Positions 22,944-32,829 of a stretch of 64,000 bases of DNA are shown here, in pieces. The notes under the pieces are model-generated. The model ran no database searches and was not told the DNA's origin. It was given only the letters and a program-made list of their open reading frames with translations. The DNA lies in contig CM018683.1 of assembly GCA_009363875.1 (NCBI GenBank), positions 63,179,207-63,243,206 of the forward strand, written 5' to 3'. Both the position numbers and the translations under genes were made by a program. Within the stretch, counting starts at the first letter, position 1. Every line of letters starts with the position of its first letter. Source of the DNA: Mikania micrantha. Taxonomy: Eukaryota > Streptophyta > Magnoliopsida > Asterales > Asteraceae.

Positions 22944-24288
22944 TACCTATAACCAAAGGCGAAGCTTTTATGGGGCAAGGGGGCCGACCCCTTCTCTTTT
23001 TTCGTCCATAGTGTTAATTTTTGGTCGAAATGTTATTTTTAGTTAAAAATATTTGTTTCGCACCCCCTTGTTTCAAAAAATTAAAATGTATTATGGGTCT
23101 TGTAAATTTCTGCCCTCCACCTTTCAAACCGTCCAAGCACCCCTACTCCTTATAACTACTTTTATTCTACTTCTATTGTCTATTGACTAATAACTAGGTA
23201 TACATTGAAGCTTACAACTCGCTAGACATATGCAAGAGATTTATAGGTAACATTGCTTCCATTTTTAGCTATAAACTCACATATAATAGAATTTTTTAAA
23301 AAAAATTTAAATGTATTAGGAAACAATATAAGTTTTTATAGACTTTTCTATGTAAGTCACAACTCTCTTTCATATATTTTACGAGGATGCAACTTACTCA
23401 GTAAAACCAGATTTTGATAAATTAAACATTAAAGACTTTATTGTTCTTTTGAAAACTCATTCTACTATGTAAGCTGAAACCCCTTTAAGTGGTATGCAAC
23501 TTGCATAGAAAAACCAGGCTTTAACAAAATAATGTTAAAACTTTTATTGTTTAAACAAAAAAAGAAATAAAATAAATTCATCCACAAACAACAATTATGT
23601 AGTGGTGTTGATGTAATAGGTTTTGAAAATTTTTTATTAGTAATCGAAAACTAAATCAAACCGAATTAAGAAGATAACTAACCAAACCGAATCGAATCGT
23701 TTTGGTTAAAAACCAAACAAACAAAATAAATCGAATTCAACTTTATATGTTATTAATAAGAATAATAATTTTATGCATAAATTTGGTTTAATCTGTTAAC
23801 AGAATAAACCTGACAACCAATTTCAAAAAACAAATGAAACGGAAAACCGAACCGAAAATAGAATTCATAATTCGAATGCGGTTAGGAATCGAACCCAAGG
23901 CCAAATTCACTATTCAGTTCGGTTTTTCAGTAACATGATACGGTTCGATTTTCGATTTTAAACGAAACACCCTTACAACAATGAATGTTTTTCTTTTCAC
24001 CTTAGAAATGGCAAGAGAATCAAGGATGGAAGCAGTATCATTGACAAGATCAGCAAAGCAGGCCTTCTCAGGCTCAGAAGGCGCATCCGACAGCCCGTAA
24101 CCTCTGAAATCAGGCGCGATCGCTCTAAATCCGGCGTTTGCAACGGCTACCATCTGATGGCGCCATGTGTACCATATCTCCGGGAATCCGTGAAGAAAAA
24201 TGACCACCGGCGAGGATTCCGACCCGATCTCAGCCACGTGAAGCTTCAGCCCGTTGACTTGTATGAATTTGTGGGTAATTTGATCCAT
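17184..24288 (-). CDS. Soluble epoxide hydrolase (alpha/beta-hydrolase fold), 4 exons, 318 aa
   Basis: Exons are 24288-24001, 22417-22250, 19847-19612 and 17448-17184; all junctions are GT-AG and keep frame. The enzyme opens epoxides, probably of fatty acids, to vicinal diols through an aspartyl ester intermediate; with no signal peptide it should act in the cytosol or peroxisome. Visible motifs are the oxyanion loop HGFP (33-36) with WRHQM (42-46), DFRGYGLSD (60-68), nucleophile Asp103 in AKDFGGW, charge-relay Asp257 in GEKDYVM, and catalytic His291 in GCHFVHEQFP. The cap domain (about 150-230) has GRAEADFGRLD and tyrosines near 216-229. The length matches plant soluble epoxide hydrolases of about 320 residues. 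The start is the first ATG, followed by the usual DQITHKFIQVNGLKLHVAE. The introns (1.6, 2.4 and 2.2 kb) hold MITEs, a (TA)n tract and a tandem duplication. All key residues are present, so it looks intact. Confidence 0.93.
17490..19080. repeat. Tandem duplication inside intron 3 of the epoxide hydrolase gene
   Basis: Unit A (about 17490-18040) and unit B (about 18041-19080) share the same order of sequence: TTTGTAAATGGAAAATTAAG, CTAAAACTTAGCCTAACTTT, a GGGGTTAC(A/G)AG block, CATGTTTAATTATGAAATTA and AATAAGAATAA. They are clearly diverged, so the duplication is not recent. Unit B is longer because a foldback element (18311-18795) sits inside it. Confidence 0.7.
18311..18795. mobile_element. 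Foldback MITE, about 485 bp, in epoxide hydrolase intron 3
   Basis: Terminal inverted repeats of about 115 bases: the left reads AAAAACTCTAAAAAG..., CGGCTCATACGAACTC..., GTTAAAACCGTCT; the right gives the same phrases on the opposite strand. The centre is an A/C-rich strand with repeated CCCAAAAGCCTAAACCC phrases. The related unit A of the surrounding duplication lacks it, giving an empty site. No coding capacity. It could be a Mutator-type non-autonomous element, but I could not define a clean target duplication. Confidence 0.65.
19301..19570. mobile_element. MITE with TAAATTACGTTTTTG-type ends
   Basis: The left end AGTAAATTACGGTTTTTGCC pairs with the right end, which reads GGAATAAATTACGTTTTTGG on the minus strand. 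The interior consists of short related phrases (TGTGTTTTA, CGGTTTTTGTCC, CGGTTTCTGCCC). It ends only 41 bases from the donor of exon 3 of the epoxide hydrolase gene. Confidence 0.55.
19899..20673. mobile_element. MITE rich in ACCGAAT motifs, interrupted by a second MITE
   Basis: The left end AGGGTGTTTATCGATTC and the right end TTTTTTGAATAACCCT form imperfect inverted termini. Both flanks hold GGTTAACCGAA / TTCGGTTAAAACCGAA type phrases. Related stretches occur at 23640-23975 (intron 1 of the same gene), 31270-31400 and 31780-31860. A nested element at 20110-20469 accounts for almost half the length. Confidence 0.45.
20110..20469. mobile_element. Tourist/PIF-Harbinger-type MITE with TTA target duplication
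   Basis: Its ends are GTGCATGTTTGGGATT and, inverted, GGGCATGTTTGGATTGC. TTA flanks both sides (20107-20109 and 20470-20472), the three-base target duplication typical of PIF/Harbinger elements. The inner arms (GTTGACTTGATGAAG, ACTTTTAAAAG, CAATAAGTTAATAAT) are also partly self-complementary. It is nested in the ACCGAAT-type MITE in intron 2 of the epoxide hydrolase gene. Confidence 0.65.
21294..21600. mobile_element. hAT-type MITE, CCGGTC family, 8-bp target duplication
   Basis: The termini are CAATGTTT...AAACATTG. The eight bases AGTATAAT flank both sides exactly (21286-21293 and 21601-21608), as expected of hAT elements. The interior carries many CCGGTC/GACCGG motifs on both flanks and an AT-rich centre with a (TA)n tract. 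A second copy lies at 29405-29681. This copy is in intron 2 of the epoxide hydrolase gene. Confidence 0.8.
22490..22872. mobile_element. Foldback MITE with TTGAGTTGAGAAAAC arms
   Basis: CTTGAGTTGAGAAAACCTC near 22499 returns inverted as GTTTTCTCAACTCAAGCG near 22845-22862. The arms (about 150 bases) continue through a T-rich run, GTAACATTGTTAGG and TTTTTATCAAAAAAATA, to GCGCCGAC / GCACCGAG near the centre. It lies in intron 1 of the epoxide hydrolase gene, next to a TA microsatellite. Confidence 0.6.
22884..22941. repeat. (TA)n microsatellite
   Basis: About 29 uninterrupted TA units in intron 1 of the epoxide hydrolase gene. It is likely length-polymorphic. Confidence 0.95.
23640..23975. repeat. 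ACCGAA-rich MITE remnant
   Basis: Repeated AACCGAA, CCGAATCGAATC and GGTTCGATTTTCG phrases, ending ACGAAACACCCTTA, resemble the element at 19899-20673. It lies in intron 1, close to the donor of exon 1 of the epoxide hydrolase gene. Confidence 0.4.
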
Positions 24289-24399
24289 ATCCGATTCAGT
24301 TTGAGAAGTAGATCTGTGTTTTGTGTTCTTCTTGGTGTGCTGTGTGTGTGTTTGATGCAGATGCTTGCTTTATCACAGTGTTAATTAATGGGCAATTAC

Positions 24400-25013
24400 T
24401 GGTAATTTACTTTAACCACCACGAGGAGGCTGGTGGGTATTTTTAAATATTTTATATTTTTAAATTTTATTTTTTTTTAACAATCGTGAAAATCCACGTA
24501 AACATTTAGGTCCTTCAATATGACTAACGAAGGAGAACATGTAAAGGACAGTAGCAAAAAACGAGATCATTGGTTGTCAAAGCAAACCAACCTTAATGAA
24601 GATTAAACTTGAGATCTTTAAGGTGTTTCTTATTCACTCAAACCACTACACCTGTAACCATTTCTTTAAAATATGACATTTTTTTAAAGGTTAACAAATA
24701 CTTTTTAAGCTCAGTCACTTGTGTAAACCTAATATCAAAATGCCACCCATTCTAGCAAACACAAACACCATAAGTGACATGGCCCGCTCAACATTACTAA
24801 GGAAACCCACCACCCTAACATTCACTGTGCTAAAACATCTGGTTCACCTAGTCACCTAGATTAAATTAAACCAAATGAAACTTAAAAGTCACGAACTTTA
24901 TATTAAAAGATCATATATGTCACCTCTCAAACCAGTTGATCCAAAACTTATTCGCTTTAATAAAAGTTTATAATTACATTGTCGGAGAAAGTAACAAGAT
25001 AATGCTATTCATG
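24400..25013. other. Upstream intergenic region of the epoxide hydrolase gene
   Basis: AT-rich DNA without a recognised gene or element. The presumed 5' leader is at about 24289-24360 (minus strand, CT-rich). I cannot place the transcription start with confidence. Confidence 0.35.
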
Positions 25014-25030
25014 CACTACAAACGATATAC

Positions 25031-25296
25031 AACAACCTTACCCAGTATATTCTCACTTTCAGTAGGGTCTGGGGAAAGGATAGATACAAACCTTACCCCT
25101 ATCCCAATTGGAATAAAGAGGTTGCTCCGAAAGAATCCCCGGCTCAAAATTATCGTTTGAAGTTGATCATCCAAATGATTTTAACGTTATTTTCACAAAA
25201 TAATTTAAATAACGTTAAAATTAGTGCACTTTTACTTGTGCATCTTAAGGGCCCACAAATATATACATGATATGTGTGCACCACAAATGAGACGTA
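25031..25296 (+). mobile_element. Short retroposon copy with 17-bp target duplication
   Basis: The 17 bases CACTACAAACGATATAC flank the element exactly (25014-25030 and 25297-25313), a length typical of LINE-driven retroposition. The body runs AACAACCTTACCCAGTATATT..., GGTCTGGGGAAAGGATAG, CCTTACCCCTATCCCAATTG, CCGGCTCAAA, a palindrome AACGTTATTTTC.../AATAACGTTAAAA, and ends near CACCACAAATGAGACGTA. There is no obvious Pol III A/B box and no poly(A) tail. Confidence 0.8.
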
Positions 25297-25313
25297 CACT
25301 ACAAACGATATAC

Positions 25314-27247
25314 TTCATAATATTTTAAAAATAATAGGTTTGATAGCCACTATTTCTTGACCAAGACCATAAAGAATTAAGCATTATAAAATAATCAAGA
25401 ATTATTTGTTATAATAATTTTGAAACGATATTATTGTCATGATTAGTGGTGGGGGTGGGGGGCTATATTGACAATAATTGCAAGGATTTATTAAACGTAT
25501 AGATGTTGTTATCATACAAAGTTTAATGAATATGTTAACTTAATCATTCTAACTAATTTATTTGTTGTTTTATATTAATAAAAGTGTAAAATTACAATAA
25601 ATTGACAGGTTATCGGACAACTAGTCGATAATTGTGATTCTTACACATCAGATACTTAATTTGATGAAAGTTAACATATTAAAAGATTAATAAGTAATAT
25701 TATCGGTTTAATGATTAAATAGTCAATTTGTCCCAGTTGTATTCACGTATTTTATTCCCCTCTTAACTCGTTCTCTACAAATGTAACCTCAAAGACAATC
25801 AAGGAAAAAAATAACATAAGAATGACAAACAAAAGTTTTAATCAGAATTATCATAGTTTCATCTTCACACAGGATTGACTAATTCCTACTAGTAAGTTTC
25901 CATACCGAAATCAATTCGTTGCGGTCAATTAACTTGGGACTTGTTTATTAACATCGTATATCGAATAATCATTCTGCATGTTAGCCTTCCAAAATAAATA
26001 AATAAATAAAACAATGCTATGCATTATTGACTCTAGGTGTGCCCAATGTTGGCCTTTATGTACGATGCAAACCAAACAAAAGGCATACCACTATTAATTT
26101 TATTATATATGCAACAAGTCGTGTCGATATCGAGCTACTCGAAATTGGTTTGATAAAATTTCAACACAAATTAGCGTAACATGCTAATATGTGTTGAAGT
26201 TTGCAATTGCATCGTACATAAAGGTCAACATTGGGCCTTTATGCCTCCTTGGACTTTTTCAATTTATTTAACACCTATTTTATCATGTCATTAGGCGGCC
26301 GTCTAGGTGCTAGGCGCCTATCTACTGTCTAATTTTTGGCCTATGCGGTCTGGTCAGATTTTTTTTCACTTTTTTGACTTTTTTTGACTTTTTTATGTAA
26401 AAAGGGACCAATTTTATGATTATTTAGACATTTTTCTACCAAAAATCTTTAATATGTCTCTGAAACATCGAATCCAAGCAGTTAACATCGAAATTTATCT
26501 CTAAACTTTGAACTCAATGTTTAAATTTGCACTTTAAAGTACTTTTTTAGTATATTTAAGTATATTTACAAAATTATTTGAAGTATTATATTAAATTATT
26601 GATATTGATGTGTGAATATAATATATATTTGTAAAATTACATATAAAAATTCCAATCCGCCTAGCGTCGATTAATCCCTAGACGGTACCTCGCCGTCCGA
26701 CTAGCGCCTAGCGACTTCTACAACCATGGTTTAGACAGATTGTAACATCTTTCATCTTCCTCTTCAAGATTTATCTAGATATGGATTTTGTTTTAGGTGA
26801 TATTTGTAGACAATATCACAAATACTAACACGATTTTATCACCGGATGAAGTGAAAGTCGTGGATCATATTTTTCAGATCAAACTATTTGTGATTCATCC
26901 AAATATTTGATCGGATAAAATCCAATTTGCAATTCAAGAATAAGTATGAAATCGTAGTGTTTATGAATGAATAGAGAAATCATCGATCAATTTCAATTTG
27001 GATATACGCATGTTTTTGAAATTACCTCCAGACAGTTTTCAAGCTTTCTTTTCCCAAGTTTGCCACAAAACTTATAAAACGAATTTTATTTCAAAATTCG
27101 TAAAATCAAGTTTTTATTGATTTTTCAGGTCGACCCCAGCCAGGAGCTCGTCCCCTTGACCCTGCCAAGGAGACGTTGCCTCCTTGGAACACCCATTAAA
27201 TCATAAAACCTTAAACAATTGTGCGCCACACACCAACTTGTTTAATG
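25314..27247. other. Intergenic stretch, no gene recognised
   Basis: AT-rich, no supported coding region. A few GC-richer phrases (near 26290-26340 and 26650-26720, GCGCCTA and CTAGCG motifs in opposite orientations) suggest a decayed small element with GGCGCCTA-like inner repeats. Confidence 0.35.
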
Positions 27248-27266
27248 AATTTCATGATTTACATTA

Positions 27267-27539
27267 CAACAACAACTTTACCCAGTATATTCCCACTTTT
27301 CAGCAGGGTCTGGGGTGGAAGGATAGATACAAACCTTACCCCTATCCTACTAGGGATAGAGAGACTGCTTCGAAAGAGTCCACGGCTCAAAGTTATCGTT
27401 TGAAGTTGATCATCCCAATGATTTTAACGTTATTTTCACAAAATAATTAAAATAACGTTAAAATTAATGCACTTTTACTTTTGCCCCTTAAGGGTCCACA
27501 CATATATACGTTATATGTGTGCACCACAAATGGGGCGTA
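27267..27539 (+). mobile_element. Short retroposon copy with 19-bp target duplication
   Basis: Same family and orientation as 25031-25296. Flanking direct repeats are AATTTCATGATTTACATTA (27248-27266) and AATTTCATAATTTACATTA (27540-27558), with one mismatch. The body again has GGTCTGGGGTGGAAGGATAG, CTTACCCCTATCC and the AACGTTATTTTC palindrome. Confidence 0.8.
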
Positions 27540-27558
27540 AATTTCATAATTTACATTA

Positions 27559-29404
27559 ATCGACAAAATTAATTCAATTACACTAAAACATTAACGATAT
27601 CCAAAGATTATTAAAATGGATTTAGAGACGAAAATAATCAATCAATGTGTGAAATCGTTTGATTTGTTGTTTATGGGATGAAAAAACACGCGCACATGAA
27701 CACACACTAAAGAATGACGGAAAAATGATAACAATGACAAATAGATATCAAGACCTAGAATACTAAAAGGTCTTTATGCTACTAAGTACTAACATTCCAT
27801 ATTCATGAGTGGCTGTACAATCATTAAAGCATAAAAGTCTAAAAAGATATGTTAGAATTATATTAAGTCTCGATCAACAAATAAATGTATATCCACAATG
27901 TGAGTGCAACTCATCTGCAATAGCAATATGTTCATTTGCATTATTAGTTACATGATCAACTCTCAGTTAATGCACAATTACTAGGTTTTCATCCACAACC
28001 AGCATGACTGTTCGCCCGCAATGTAACTTGTGCATCCACAATCAGTTAAAGCGTTTAACTTAGTCGCCAATGGTATGTTGGTCACCCCCTATAACTCTCG
28101 TACATCCACAACGAATCACACTTGTTCTTTCTCAACAAACAAGTGTTCATCCATTAGGGTCGGCCTAATGGGCCAAACAACCCAAATAAGAGCTTAGGGC
28201 CCAATAATATATAACCTCAAAAGTTTAATTTTCTTACATATAGTTTGGTTTTTTGGCCCAAAATCGAAAAATGATAAGGAGAAACACAGAGACCCAGGGT
28301 ATTGTGCTTTATTATGGAAGTAGAAATGTTCCGGTTTATCTTTCTAATATTTAGGGCATTTTGCTTTATTACTCTTTCCCCCTTTTTTTTAGGCTCTAGC
28401 CCAAAATTCAATGCAAAGGAGAAACGTTGAGACCCAAAAGAGATCTGGCGCTCCAAAAGATTTTAAAAATAACCGGTGAACTCGTTTAAGCTTGTAAATG
28501 TTAAAAATACCTTAGTAAAGTAAAATGGGGTTTCGAAAATAGACATAAAGATAGAAGGTTGTTCAAAATGTTTATCTCTCAACGCTCGCTCGATACTTGC
28601 TCGGAAAAAACTCGTTCGAAGTTCACTTTGTTTTAAACGAAACGAGCACGCTTGGTTCGGCTTCAGAATGAGCAGAGCATGAGCCAAGGTAGGCTCGTCC
28701 ATTGCTCGCTGGGATAATCGTTCATTTAACTCGCTCGTTTTGTCTCGTTTAAGTATATCTAAATTGTGTGTGTATGTAAAGTAATATTAAAAAAAATTAT
28801 TAATACCAACATGTTAAAAGTATTTTGCGATGAATGTTGATGTTGGTGAATCCGGACTAAAGAATAATGATGTTGATAAACTATTTAAACGTTCTAAATT
28901 TTTTTATGTTTTAGTATTATGATAATATGGAATTCATGAGCTTCACGTTTTGTTTTGAATTTGTATACGGTTAAAGTTATTGCTCTTTAATTATTGAGTT
29001 TGAAATTGAAATAAATTTTGAATTTGTATTAAATTTTATTTTGAAATTGAGTCAAACTGAACCAATCCAATCCACACAATTTTAAATGAGCCGAGCAACA
29101 AGCACAACATTTGGTTCGATTTTATAAATCCGAACCAAGTTTAACGAGCCAAGCACAAGCATTCCTCGCTTGGTCCGGTTCAGCTCGTGAACAACCCTAA
29201 AAGATTGAGGTCAAGTTGTAAATTGGGAATCAGTTGAAAATCTACATGGTGAATGTTTGGGAGAAAAATCGTTCAACCCAAAACTGCAGTTTGAACGGCA
29301 AATCAATTAATTGGAATGGAAACTTTATACCAGATAATGTCAATCAACCGGAAACTTTATAGCAAATAATGACGATCAATTCTGTAAACGGCAATATTTT
29401 CACT
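27559..29404. other. Intergenic; GCTCG-motif element remnant at 28577-29205
   Basis: No gene recognised. From about 28577 to 29205 a GCTCGCTCG...CTCGTTCG part and an inverted ACGAGCCAAGCACAAGC...CAGCTCGTGAACAACCCT part flank an AT-rich centre, matching the AGCTCG family seen at 11326-11520. Confidence 0.4.
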
Positions 29405-29681
29405 CAATGTTTTCAAACCCGGACCAGACCGGCCGGCCGGACCGGGATTCGGAGAGTAGAGCGGCCCGGTTCTAGGTTCAAAACCGTTTTTGGGTGACCC
29501 GGCCGGTCGGACCGGTGATTGAACCGGTTTTTTAATTTTTTTAAAAAATTTTTTATATTTTTTTGATTTTATATATATATATTTATAAAATGTTTATTAA
29601 ATCATCCGGTTCTTAAATTCGGTCCGACCTCTGACCGGTAAGGAGACCGGTTCGATGTTCGGTCCGGTTCTGAAAACATTG
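29405..29681. mobile_element. hAT-type MITE, CCGGTC family, second copy
   Basis: Termini CAATGTTTTC...GAAAACATTG, GACCGG/CCGGTC motifs in both flanks and an AT-rich centre, as in 21294-21600. The flanks are similar (ATTTTCACT left, ATTTTTCACT right) and probably an altered target duplication. Confidence 0.7.
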
Positions 29682-32380
29682 ATTTTTCACTACTACATTC
29701 CAATCGGCAGCCCATCAGTGACAGTACTCCTATATATCACGCTGCACACCATCTTCACCGCAATTTCTGGTGCTTCTTAAACGGCAAACTACACGGGTGT
29801 GAACAAACCAAGTAATCAAAGGAAAGGAGATAGATGAGTTAATTAGAACTCGGGTGTATGACAACAAACGTCCCCCTACAAAATTATTAAAAAAATTTTA
29901 AAAAATTTATAAACATATAAAACCGATTCGATTAACCCTATAAACAATTAAACAAACAAATTAATAGGTATATATTAAGCCCAAAAATGTATTTAGTTTA
30001 TACCTAATCTCCAAAGCCCAATCTTTAGTGTTTACGTTTAGTTTAGGAAGAAAAGAAAAAAACGCACGATCGACTCTCACTCCTTGCGTCGCCCAAATCC
30101 AGATTCCCGACCATCCCTCCAGCAGCACCGGCGCCCTTTGCCTCGCCGCAAATCGGGGTGCCCCATCATGCCCGCCTGCCGCCTGCTTCCCTGGCCCCTA
30201 CCCTACGCCGCACGGCTGGCCGCCAGCCGCATGCGGCCCTGCTTCCGGTTCCTGCTTCTTGAGTTCTTGGCTTGATGACTTCTTGCATGATTCGTGAACT
30301 AGGCAAAGAATTAAGCCTCTCACCTCTTCCTACTTGTTGTTACTTGCTTTGATTAAGTATTTGAGTAGTTTAATTGTTGTTTATTGTTACTTTGTTAATT
30401 GTTAGTGAATCTAAACATTTAGGGAATTAGGGTTTTGATTTTTTTTCAAATTTTTAACAGAATTATTGATATAGATATGGTGTCTCATTCTTGGTATATC
30501 ATGAGGAAAGGAAAAAATATTGAATCATTTAGTTAAAGGTACTCAACTATTTCACTCTTCATGATAATTATTTAGGTCTTTGTTTGTTTTTAAAAAATAT
30601 ACTTTTTATTGTTTGATCCGATCCAAACCGGACCCGAATCGCCAACCCGGAACATTTAACTGTTAGCGTTAGGTCGTTAGGGAAAAAAATTTTAAGCGTT
30701 GCAAAGTTTCGCCCCCCTTACGTTTTTGGTCAAGCTCCGCCACTGCATGCGGGAAACCTAGACTTGATTGGTTGACCTAATTGGTTTTGATCTAAGTGGT
30801 TTGAACTTGACTTTATTGTGATTAGACTTTATTGGTCTTGACTTAATTTGTTTAGACTAGATTGGTTTGAACTTGACTTCATTGTGACTAGACTTCATTG
30901 GTCTTGACCGGATTGATTTGGACTTGACTTAATTGGTCTTAAGCTGCATTGTTTGGACTTGACATAAGTGCACATGTATGAATAGTATTATATGGGTTCG
31001 CACCCCCTTCAAGGTTTGTCGTGCCATCTAGACTTGGCGACACCTGTATGTGACACTTTTGTTATACATAAGCATAATGTCCTAATCTTGTAATTTAACT
31101 TGATTTATCACATCATGAATTATTTACTAATGTCTTAAATTTACGGTCTCACCAAATATATATTTGATGTTTTCAAGCATGTTATATTTTGGTGAAAATT
31201 AGTGATTTGGACCCAGCTTGAGCTAAAATCATAAGAACCTACAGGACATTTTGGCATTTGTTTGTTAGACATGGTTGTACAGAATAACCAAAAACCGTTT
31301 AGAACCGTTATCCAAACCGTATTCATAACCGAAATAAACCGAATCGAATTGCGAATTTGGTTTTCGGTTCGGTTCTAATAAGCATCCGTTTTACAGATTT
31401 GGTTTATAGTTTTAACATTTTTTGGAATTCAGATTATTAGGTTTAAACCGTTTAAACTGAATTAATATTTAGATATATTACTTTTTATTAATCTTTGACA
31501 TGCTAATAAACCCTCAAATACCCTAGTTCCCCTCAAAATCTCATTCTCTAATCGTCGAGCGTGAAATCCTCGAATACCCTAATTCCCCTTTCAAACTCAA
31601 CCTAGCCCCTCACCTCAACCGGCCACCGCTCTTTCTTAATATATGTGTTTTTTTAACGATTTTACACATATTCTTAATATTAATTGTTATGGTGCAATAG
31701 TGCTTGTGTGTTATGCAAATCGTGAAGCAAATTACTATTTAAGTAACATCAACAACAAATTATGTGTCATTTGACTAAATACGGTTGAAAGCGGATTAAT
31801 TCGGGTTGTCGGTTATTAACCGAATCCAAACCGATTTGAATTCAGTTCCGTTTGGCTGATCCTAAATACGGTTGTAGGGTCTTATCCTTGAGGTAGTGAA
31901 TTGTATTCATAAGGTGACATTTTCTCAGCAAGACCACTAATTCGAGTGCTTACGCCCATTGTTTACCCGTCCCCGGTGAGTAGGGTATTAGGAGGCCCTT
32001 TGATATTATAACACGCAAGTACGCAACTAACATTACTCCTTGAGATCAAAAGAGTGTACTATCCTTAGCTTCAAGATGAAAAATGAAAAAAATAAAAGAA
32101 CTAAAATAACGGTTTATTTAGAGTCCAAAAGTTATTTTTCATGTAAAAATCAAAAAAGAAAATTGCAATTTCCATGAACGACTTCAAATCTATAGCACAT
32201 ATAATAATTATAAACTTGAAAAGATATTGAACCATCTGGATACCTTCTACAAAAGCATGAATCAAAACAGTTATAAGTTATAACAGATACAGCTTGATAA
32301 GACAAAGCAATCGTTATCATAACGTGATTACAACCACGAAAGACTCAAACATAAACCCTAACCGATCAAAAGTGACGATT
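29682..32380. other. Intergenic, with a GC-rich island and a degenerate tandem repeat
   Basis: A GC-rich island at 30070-30270 (CGCCGCAAATCGGGG, CCGCCTGCTTCCC) has open frames but none resembles a known protein. A transposon-end-like phrase, CAAGCTCCGCCACTGC, ends near 30746; the same phrase inverted occurs at 57718. A 66-base unit (GGTTTGAACTTGACTT..., AGACTT.ATTGGTCTTGAC) is tandemly repeated at about 30808-30965. ACCGAA-type MITE remnants lie at 31270-31400 and 31780-31860. Confidence 0.4.
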
Positions 32381-32384
32381 ACAA

Positions 32385-32390
32385 TTTATT
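32385..32390 (-). terminator. Candidate poly(A) signal of the small basic protein gene
   Basis: AATAAA on the minus strand, about 80 bases downstream of the stop codon of the 32473-32697 gene. Confidence 0.4.
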
Positions 32391-32472
32391 ACGCGTACGC
32401 CCATACCATACTATTTACATCTGATCCGATAACAATTGAACACGAACTTAGCAATTACATGATGCGAACAAT

Positions 32473-32697
32473 CTAATCGAGATCATCAGATTTAGGATCA
32501 ATCGCATTATCAACAACAGCTCGATCAAATCCGCCTAATTCAGCCACAGAGAAATTGGAATCACCTGACCACGTGAACTTGCCGCCGTGACCTCCTTTCT
32601 TCGGAGATCCGGTCATTCCGGTGCCGGATTTGCGATCCATGCGCGTTTCATGGCCGGATTTTCCGCCGGATTTGATCGTTTTACCGGTTTTCTTCAT
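32473..32697 (-). CDS. Small basic glycine-rich protein (74 aa), possibly mRNA-binding HABP4-like
   Basis: A single-exon frame with codon composition clearly unlike the AT-rich surroundings. The N-terminal half is Lys/Gly/Ser-rich (MKKTGKTIKSGGKSG), followed by MDRKSGTGM, then KKGGHGGKFTW at about residues 33-43 and an acidic tail ending DPKSDDLD. The central KKGGxGGKxTW phrase resembles a motif in plant hyaluronan/mRNA-binding (HABP4/Stm1-like) proteins and in the N-terminus of MA3-domain translation regulators, which would suggest RNA or ribosome association; that is inference from a short motif. There is no signal peptide or membrane segment. A CT-rich leader lies before the ATG and a poly(A) signal follows. 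It is intact and probably expressed; its function is not established. Confidence 0.7.
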   Translation of the reverse strand: MKKTGKTIKSGGKSGHETRMDRKSGTGMTGSPKKGGHGGKFTWSGDSNFSVAELGGFDRAVVDNAIDPKSDDLD

Positions 32698-32829
32698 CTC
32701 ACTCTCTCTAACTCAGACTGAAACTGTGGGGATTATGATGATGGTGTTAGGTATTTAATGGAGTGATGCATCAAAACTGTGGACTACGCGCATGGCATGC
32801 ACGTGACAAAGGTCATCAAACTATAGGTA

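Noticed and set aside
22805..23046. Frames with (YI)n repeats
   Set aside because: Translations of the TA microsatellite.
30028..30297. GC-rich 89-residue frame
   Set aside because: Two overlapping frames are equally open and the protein is Pro/Ala/Cys low-complexity without motifs. The GC content explains the open frames.
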